NCBI GenBank assembly: GCA_003176045.1
Contig: PSRM01000131.1
Coordinates: 1 to 33,696 of the forward strand
Reading direction: 5' to 3'
From: Verrucomicrobiota bacterium
Lineage (GTDB): Bacteria; Verrucomicrobiota; Verrucomicrobiia; Limisphaerales; UBA8199
DNA length: 33,696 nt
In this document: piece by piece, positions 29,145 through 33,696 of the stretch
Numbering within the stretch: position 1 is the stretch's first letter
How the letters are laid out: every line of letters starts with the position of its first letter
Program-made: the position numbers and the translations under genes
The notes under the pieces: model-generated
Told to the model about the DNA's origin: nothing
Databases searched by the model: none
The model's input: the letters and a program-made list of their open reading frames with translations, nothing else

Positions 29145-30506
29145 ATGAAAGGCAAAATTCTAATCGTTGATGACCAGGTGGATATCCGGAACATGCTCAA
29201 AACCATTCTGGAGAGCGACCACCAGGTGACAGAAGCCGAAAATGGCGCTGCCCTGGAAGAGGCCTACAGCCAGCCGCAGCCGGATGTCGTGCTATTGGAC
29301 GTGAAACTGCCGGATGCTAACGGACTGGATTTGTTACCCGGCCTTAAAAAACGCTGGCCCGAAACCGAAGTGATCGTGCTGACCGGAGCGCCAACCGATC
29401 ATGAGGCAATTTCATGGGCAGTCGAGGCCACCAAGCGAGGGGCGTTCAATTTCCTGCGCAAATCCGGAGAGTTCGATGTGCCTAAGCTGCTGGCGGACGT
29501 GGGCAATGCTTTGGAACGCAGGCGCCAGACCGAAGAGACGAGTTTGCTCAGGCGCGCCTTGGAAACCATGAGCGGCACGGCCTCCCCAGTCTTCCAGAGC
29601 ACAGCCATGCGAACTGTGGTCCGCACCGTCGAGCGCGTGGCCGGCAGCGATGTTACCGTGCTCATCACGGGTGAGAGCGGCAGCGGCAAAGAAGTCATTG
29701 CCGATCTGATCCACGCCTTCAGTGAGCGCAGCAAGAACAGGATTATTAAAATCAACTGCGCGGCATTGCCTCGTGAGCTGATCGAAAGCGAGTTATTCGG
29801 CTCCGTTAAAGGCGCCTTCACCGGCGCGCATGCCGACCGCGAAGGCCTCTTCCGGCAGGCCGAAGGCGGCACGCTGTTTCTGGACGAAATCTCCGAGATG
29901 CCCGTGGACACCCAAAGCAAGCTCTTGCGTGTCCTTCAGGACCAGGAAGTGCGGCCAGTCGGCGGCAAAGTACCTTACAAAACCAACTGCCGCATCGTCG
30001 CCGCCACCAACCGTAAGCCCGAAGACGCCATCCGAGACGGCAAGCTGCGCGAAGACTTGTTCTACCGCATCAGCGCTATCTCCGTTTCCCTGCCGCCCCT
30101 GCGCGAACGGCGCGAGGACATTCTCCCGCTGGCCAACTCTTTCCTGAAACGTTTCGCTGCCCAAGCCAACCGCGTAATTCGCGGGTTCACTCCAGCCGCT
30201 GCCGAGCGCCTTGCGGGCTTTGATTGGCCCGGCAACGTCCGCCAGTTGCAAAACGAGGTTCAACGCGCCGTCCTCCTCTCCGAAGGCGAGATGGTAGATG
30301 CCAGCGATTTGTCGGTTACCAGCTCTCGCAGCGCGGCTGACGGCGGTCAGGACACAAACTTCACCTTGCTTGAAGGCGTTGAGCGCAACGCCATCGTCCA
30401 AATGCTCCAGGACACCGGCGGCAACAAACTCGAAACCGCCAAACGCCTCGGCATCGGCCGCCAGACCCTTTACAACAAAATCAAGGCCTACGGCATCGAG
30501 GTATAG
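29145..30506 (+). CDS. NtrC-family sigma-54-dependent response regulator
   Basis: A 453-residue transcription activator, start ATG 29145 with AGG upstream; the GTG at 29130 adds five residues. Residues 3-120 form a receiver with phospho-acceptor D52 (VLLDVKLPD), T80 and K106. The AAA+ domain (about 145-380) has Walker A GESGSGK at 176-182, the sigma-54 contact loop GAFTGA at 223-228 and Walker B LFLDE at 244-248. The C-terminus is a Fis-type helix-turn-helix (NKLETAKRLGIGRQTLYNKIK). When phosphorylated it would open sigma-54 promoters by ATP hydrolysis. No partner kinase is adjacent; the receiver-kinase at 3355-4647 is a distant candidate only. Confidence 0.96.
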   Translation: MKGKILIVDDQVDIRNMLKTILESDHQVTEAENGAALEEAYSQPQPDVVLLDVKLPDANGLDLLPGLKKRWPETEVIVLTGAPTDHEAISWAVEATKRGAFNFLRKSGEFDVPKLLADVGNALERRRQTEETSLLRRALETMSGTASPVFQSTAMRTVVRTVERVAGSDVTVLITGESGSGKEVIADLIHAFSERSKNRIIKINCAALPRELIESELFGSVKGAFTGAHADREGLFRQAEGGTLFLDEISEMPVDTQSKLLRVLQDQEVRPVGGKVPYKTNCRIVAATNRKPEDAIRDGKLREDLFYRISAISVSLPPLRERREDILPLANSFLKRFAAQANRVIRGFTPAAAERLAGFDWPGNVRQLQNEVQRAVLLSEGEMVDASDLSVTSSRSAADGGQDTNFTLLEGVERNAIVQMLQDTGGNKLETAKRLGIGRQTLYNKIKAYGIEV

Positions 30507-30621
30507 CGCAGACTTCTAGGGCTGCTGTATCGCTGACTTCCCAGTCGGCAAAACCGCCCCTGCCGGTGGACGGGTGGGAGCTAAAGGCCTTAAGAGCCAC
30601 TCTTATCTCGTCCACACAATT

Positions 30622-30651
30622 TTGCTGGCAATCTTTGGCCTTTTCTGATAA
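30622..30651 (+). promoter_or_regulatory. Possible sigma-70-type promoter of the Ig-domain gene
   Basis: TTGCTG (30622-30627) and TGATAA (30646-30651) are separated by 18 bp and lie 25 bp upstream of the proposed ATG at 30677. Both boxes are imperfect. The rest of 30507-30676 shows nothing recognisable. Confidence 0.35.
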
Positions 30652-30676
30652 AACGCATGTAGTCTCCTACACCAAT

Positions 30677-32302
30677 ATGAGCTCGGCGCCGCCCCTGGGA
30701 GCGCGGGCATCTTGCCCGCGTGTTTGGGGCCTCTTGTCCTCGCGGGCAGGATGCCCGCGCTCCCAGGGTATCCTTGCCGGCCTCTTCTTGCTGGCCTCAA
30801 CCCCTTTCTGCCCCGCCCAAACTCCCCCGCAAATTGTCGTCCAACCGCAGGACCAGTTTGCGTGCACCGGCAACGATGCGACTTTTTCCGTCCAGGCAAC
30901 CGGCAGCCAGCCGCTGGTTTTTTTCTGGTTCGATAACGGCTCACCTGTCACTGGTGGCGTGAATTCGACTCCTACGGGTTCGTCCCTGACCCTATTCAAT
31001 GTTCAACTGACTGATGATGGGTCGGATATCTACGTGGTGGTGACCAACCACTTCGGCGTTACCAACAGCGTGGATGCGTTTCTCCACGTCTCCGACCCGC
31101 CCCAGATCATTTCGGACCCGTCGGACACAACAACCCCACTGGGCGGGTTCATCACCTTCAATGTGAGCGCCGGGCCCGGACCGCTCGTTTATAGTTGGTG
31201 GTTCCAGGGAATGCAGCTAACCAACAATTTGCGCACCTTCGGCGCCGATACGCCCAACCTCGCCATTATGAACGCGCAACTGTCCGATGCGGGCTATTAC
31301 CATGCCGAAGTCAGCAACAGTTGTGTCCTGGTGGATAGCCTGCCGGCGCGATGCTACGTGGGCAATCCTCCCAACATCCTCGGCCAGCCTGTCAACGTGC
31401 TCGCGCCTTTTCAGGTCCCGGTCCAGTTCCACGTGAGCGCTTCCGGCACTCCGCTCTCTTATCAGTGGTATCGGAATGATGTGCCCATCCCCTTTGCGAA
31501 CAGCGCAACCCTGGCCATTTCCAGTGCGACGCGGCAGCCTGTGGGAATCTATCACGTGGTAGTTTTTAGCCCTTCCGGTGCGTCCGTCAGCGACCGCGTA
31601 CACCTCCAAGTGAACCTCACCTATGAAGGGACGATCCTGCCCAGGCAGGAGGCCACCGATTTCCTGGATGCCCTCACTAATGCGTTGCGGACCATTACTC
31701 TGCCGCCCACGGTGATCACCCATGGCGTGCCGTTGCTGGTCAGCACCATCGGCGCGACCAAACAAAGCTGGGAAAGCAACCGTTGCGGCGTGCCTCCAAG
31801 CCACTCGATGTGGCTCGATTATTTGTCGCCTCGGACTGAGTCGGTCAAAGCCAGCACCGAAGGCAGCTCCTTCCCGACCGTCCTGGCCGTCTATGATACC
31901 AATCTGGTGCAGCTCGCTTGCGATGTTCACAGCGGTTATGGCGGCAGCAGCCTTCTGAGCTTCTCGGCTCTGGGACGGACCGACTATCTCATCTGCGTAG
32001 ATGGCGTCAGCGGAACCTCCGGCATCGCGCGTGTGGCAGTTGGCGAGGTCATTCGCAACGTGCATTACAATCCTGCCCTGAGCAATGGCGCGTTCAGCTT
32101 CGAGATGGCCGGACCATACTGGTACACGACAACCCTCCACTCTTCCACCAACGCCGTCCAGCCCTCGGCGCTATGGGCTACGCAGATGGTGATTCAGGCC
32201 TCCACCCAGGATTACGTCGCCCGCTTCACCAACTACAATGTCCGCCTCGATCACCAACGCTTCTACAATACCGCCGTGAACACAAATTCCGCGCCGCCGT
32301 GA
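30677..32302 (+). CDS. Secreted protein with three Ig-like domains
   Basis: A 541-residue protein from ATG 30677. An unusual signal peptide ends in GILAGLFLLASTPFCPAQ. Three Ig-like domains follow at about 48-135 (PPQIVVQPQDQFACTGNDATFSVQA, FFWFDNG), 137-230 (PPQIISDPSD, YSWWFQG) and 231-312 (PPNILGQPVNVLAP, SYQWYRND), each with the P-x-I...QP start and W-x-x-[ND]G turn. The ~220-residue C-terminal part, from about 320, has MWLDYLSP and GTSGIARVAVG and resembles a lectin-like or pre-peptidase beta-sandwich, which I cannot name. Such proteins are thought to mediate adhesion or glycan binding outside the cell. Residues 7-30 come from an inverted palindromic repeat. Confidence 0.8.
   Translation: MSSAPPLGARASCPRVWGLLSSRAGCPRSQGILAGLFLLASTPFCPAQTPPQIVVQPQDQFACTGNDATFSVQATGSQPLVFFWFDNGSPVTGGVNSTPTGSSLTLFNVQLTDDGSDIYVVVTNHFGVTNSVDAFLHVSDPPQIISDPSDTTTPLGGFITFNVSAGPGPLVYSWWFQGMQLTNNLRTFGADTPNLAIMNAQLSDAGYYHAEVSNSCVLVDSLPARCYVGNPPNILGQPVNVLAPFQVPVQFHVSASGTPLSYQWYRNDVPIPFANSATLAISSATRQPVGIYHVVVFSPSGASVSDRVHLQVNLTYEGTILPRQEATDFLDALTNALRTITLPPTVITHGVPLLVSTIGATKQSWESNRCGVPPSHSMWLDYLSPRTESVKASTEGSSFPTVLAVYDTNLVQLACDVHSGYGGSSLLSFSALGRTDYLICVDGVSGTSGIARVAVGEVIRNVHYNPALSNGAFSFEMAGPYWYTTTLHSSTNAVQPSALWATQMVIQASTQDYVARFTNYNVRLDHQRFYNTAVNTNSAPP
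30694..30767. repeat. Inverted GGAGCGC pair inside a signal-peptide region
   Basis: CCTGGGAGCGCGGGCATC.. at 30694-30720 and its inverse at 30741-30767 form a near-perfect inverted repeat with a 20-bp spacer. Each arm also folds on itself (GCGGGCA/TGCCCGC). It lies six codons after the proposed start and encodes GARASCPR and SRAGCPRSQG. Confidence 0.9.
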
Positions 32303-32403
32303 GCAGAAATCTTAATCTTGGAGTTAATAAGAAAGTCGTACATGGATAAAAAGGAGCGGCAGACCACAGGAGAGCGTTCGGCAGGCATATTCTTCGGTGG
32401 AGT

Positions 32404-32925
32404 ATGCCGCTGAGAGTCATGCTGGATTCCGACCTGGCCGCCTTGTATGGGGTTACGACTGGCAATCTCAACAAAGCAGTGAAGCGAAATTTGGACCGTT
32501 TCCCCGCCGATTTCATGTTCCAACTCACACTGGAAGAAACGCAAAACTTGAGATTCCAAATTGGAATCTCAAGTTATAACTACGGTGGCCGTCGTTATCT
32601 GCCGTTTGCTTTCACCGAACAAGGCGTTGCCATGCTCTCCAGCGTCCTCCACAGTAAAGCGGCGATCCAGGTCAATGTCGCTATCATGCGCGTTTTCGTT
32701 CGACTCCGCGAAACCCTCGCCCTGCACAAGGAACTGGCCCGTAAATTGACTGAACTCGAACAGCGAATCGAAGGTCACGACACTGCCATCCGTTCGCTCT
32801 TCGAGGCTATCCGCCAGCTTATGAGTCCACCGCCGTCACCGCCCAAGCCTGAGATCGGGTTTCATATCAAGGAGGACTCTGTTCCTTACCGGATCAAACG
32901 AAAAACCTCTCCATCCCTGTCGTGA
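32404..32925 (+). CDS. ORF6N domain protein, possibly 5'-shortened
   Basis: A 173-residue protein. Residues 4-85 match the ORF6N DNA-binding domain ([57 protein letters not shown]). Residues 100-140 are a probable coiled coil ([20 protein letters not shown]). ORF6N proteins are common in phages, mobile elements and many chromosomes, usually as presumed regulators. Family members normally have 10-15 more residues before RVMLD (the I-x-x-IRG strand). Here the frame upstream to a TAA at 32347 shows no such motif and no good ribosome site, so the 5' end may be lost. A GGCATA/TATGCC inverted repeat includes the ATG. It overlaps the CHASE2 gene by 4 bp (GTGA). Confidence 0.8.
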   Translation: MPLRVMLDSDLAALYGVTTGNLNKAVKRNLDRFPADFMFQLTLEETQNLRFQIGISSYNYGGRRYLPFAFTEQGVAMLSSVLHSKAAIQVNVAIMRVFVRLRETLALHKELARKLTELEQRIEGHDTAIRSLFEAIRQLMSPPPSPPKPEIGFHIKEDSVPYRIKRKTSPSLS

Positions 32926-33696
32926 ATGCCAGCCGCAAATCTGCGCTTCACCCCAACCCGGTGCGCCGCAGCCAGATTCGCGCGGGCCTCGGGGGTGCGG
33001 GCCTGAGCGCCTTGCTGGGCCTGGCGCTTTGGCAATGTCCGGGCGTGGGGGACTGGTTTAACGCGCTCAGTTTCGATTTACTTACGCTTGCGCGCGGATC
33101 TCGCTCCGTACCCGAAGTGGTGATTGTGGCCATGGATGAGGAGTCGCATCAACGACTCGGGCAGCCGGCGGATAAACTATGGGATCGGTCACTCCATGCC
33201 AGGCTGGTTGACACGCTCATGGCGCGAGGCGCTCGAGTGGTGGTGTTCGATGTGGTCTTTGCAGACAAATGGCCTGACCCGGCGGTGGATCAAGCGTTTG
33301 CACAAGCTCTGCAACGGGCTTCGGGAAAAGTTATGCTGGCGGCCAAATTGCTCTCTTTCGAGGAAGAAGCCAGGGCCGCTGGTTCTCGAGTCCTGCATCC
33401 GGTCGAACCGCTGGCTTCTGCCGCACCCTGGGGAGTCGTAGAATTGGCACTAGACCCGGGCGGCGCGCTGCGGCGCGCCCCGCTCCCAGTTCCAGCGTTA
33501 GCCGAGAGTCCTCTGGCCTACAAAGCGGCTGAGCTGTCGGGGATTCCGCTGCCTGAAACGGAGGATCAGCGATGGATTGCATATTACGGTCCGCGCCCGT
33601 TCCGACAAATCAGTTACTGGCAGGCGATGGAGCCGGAAAAGCTTCCGCCGGATGTGTTCTCGAACAAAGTTGTCTTCGTCGGCCAGACCCGTGTCG
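32922..33696 (+). CDS. CHASE2 domain sensor protein, C-terminally cut by the window
   Basis: From GTG 32922, which overlaps the ORF6N stop as GTGA, an open frame runs to the right edge (258 codons). It begins [20 protein letters not shown], has a membrane helix at residues 21-38 ([16 protein letters not shown]) and then a periplasmic CHASE2 domain: [70 protein letters not shown] and [18 protein letters not shown]2 is an extracellular sensor normally followed by two or three helices and an output such as adenylate cyclase, kinase or diguanylate cyclase; the output lies beyond the window. The ligand is unknown. Confidence 0.88.
   Translation, partial: MNASRKSALHPNPVRRSQIRAGLGGAGLSALLGLALWQCPGVGDWFNALSFDLLTLARGSRSVPEVVIVAMDEESHQRLGQPADKLWDRSLHARLVDTLMARGARVVVFDVVFADKWPDPAVDQAFAQALQRASGKVMLAAKLLSFEEEARAAGSRVLHPVEPLASAAPWGVVELALDPGGALRRAPLPVPALAESPLAYKAAELSGIPLPETEDQRWIAYYGPRPFRQISYWQAMEPEKLPPDVFSNKVVFVGQTRV

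Noticed and set aside
31217..32140. 307-codon minus-strand open frame opposite the Ig-domain gene
   Set aside because: It lies across the Ig-like repeats, whose plus-strand motifs are clear. The antisense product has no recognisable domain.
32342..32412. Upstream start (MDKKERQTT...) for the ORF6N protein
   Set aside because: That ATG is in another frame and runs into TGA at 32410. A frameshift joining it to the ORF6N domain would not restore the missing IRG motif.

Overview
The window looks like a chromosomal segment from a Verrucomicrobiota bacterium, probably of the Pedosphaera/Limisphaerales kind. That placement is an inference. It rests on an orphan pilin-like protein with a C-terminal H-X9-DG motif, a DUF1080 protein, a secreted protein with Ig-like repeats, an alternative complex III (ACIII) fused into one operon with a caa3 oxidase, and very heavy seeding with short tandem and palindromic repeats. 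No rRNA, tRNA, CRISPR array or transposase gene was seen.

Layout. Positions 1-1436 (minus): the first 27 codons of mutS, coupled to a secreted TPR protein. 1602-2465 (plus): a histone-deacetylase-family hydrolase. 2636-9679 (minus): a GAF protein, a receiver-histidine kinase, a secreted glycosidase-like protein, a ferritin-like diiron protein, a Nudix hydrolase and an orphan pilin-like protein. 10201-11959 (minus): a small zinc-binding protein and an NlpC/P60 lipoprotein. 12030-25501 (minus): one long respiratory operon transcribed actA-actB-actC-actD-actE-actF-(144-aa membrane protein)-sco-coxB-coxA-coxC-(42-aa membrane peptide)-coxD. 25831-33696 (plus): a phytoene-desaturase-like flavoprotein, a DUF1080 protein, a class I amidotransferase-like peptidase, an NtrC-type regulator, a secreted Ig-domain protein, an ORF6N-domain protein and a truncated CHASE2 protein.

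How the genes work together. ActABCDEF oxidises quinol and passes electrons to the caa3 oxidase, whose subunit II carries both CuA and its own haem c. Sco would load CuA. Subunit I has the YSHPxVY variant typical of A2-type oxidases, as in the Rhodothermus ACIII-caa3 supercomplex. A 42-aa one-helix peptide overlaps coxC by ATGA and looks like an overlooked small subunit.

The most unusual signal is the repeat landscape. (1) Nearly every intergenic gap holds short tandem arrays, mostly of 7-9 bp units, and each gap has its own unit. Several gaps are built as nested inverted repeats: outer arms of tandem heptamers around inner arms of a second motif. (2) A dispersed palindrome family shares a GGAGCGC head, but its stem sequence differs from copy to copy while staying self-complementary. 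(3) Two more dispersed families are GACGACGTGAGGAGTCCC and GGCCGGGT...ACCCGGCGC. These elements have entered reading frames without breaking them. They supply the N-terminal part of the signal peptides of ActE, Sco, the NlpC lipoprotein and the Ig protein, form internal loops in ActB (twice), the flavoprotein and the ferritin-like protein, and form C-terminal tails in the Nudix and GAF proteins. For ActE and Sco the start codon is fixed by overlap with the upstream gene, so these additions are probably really translated.
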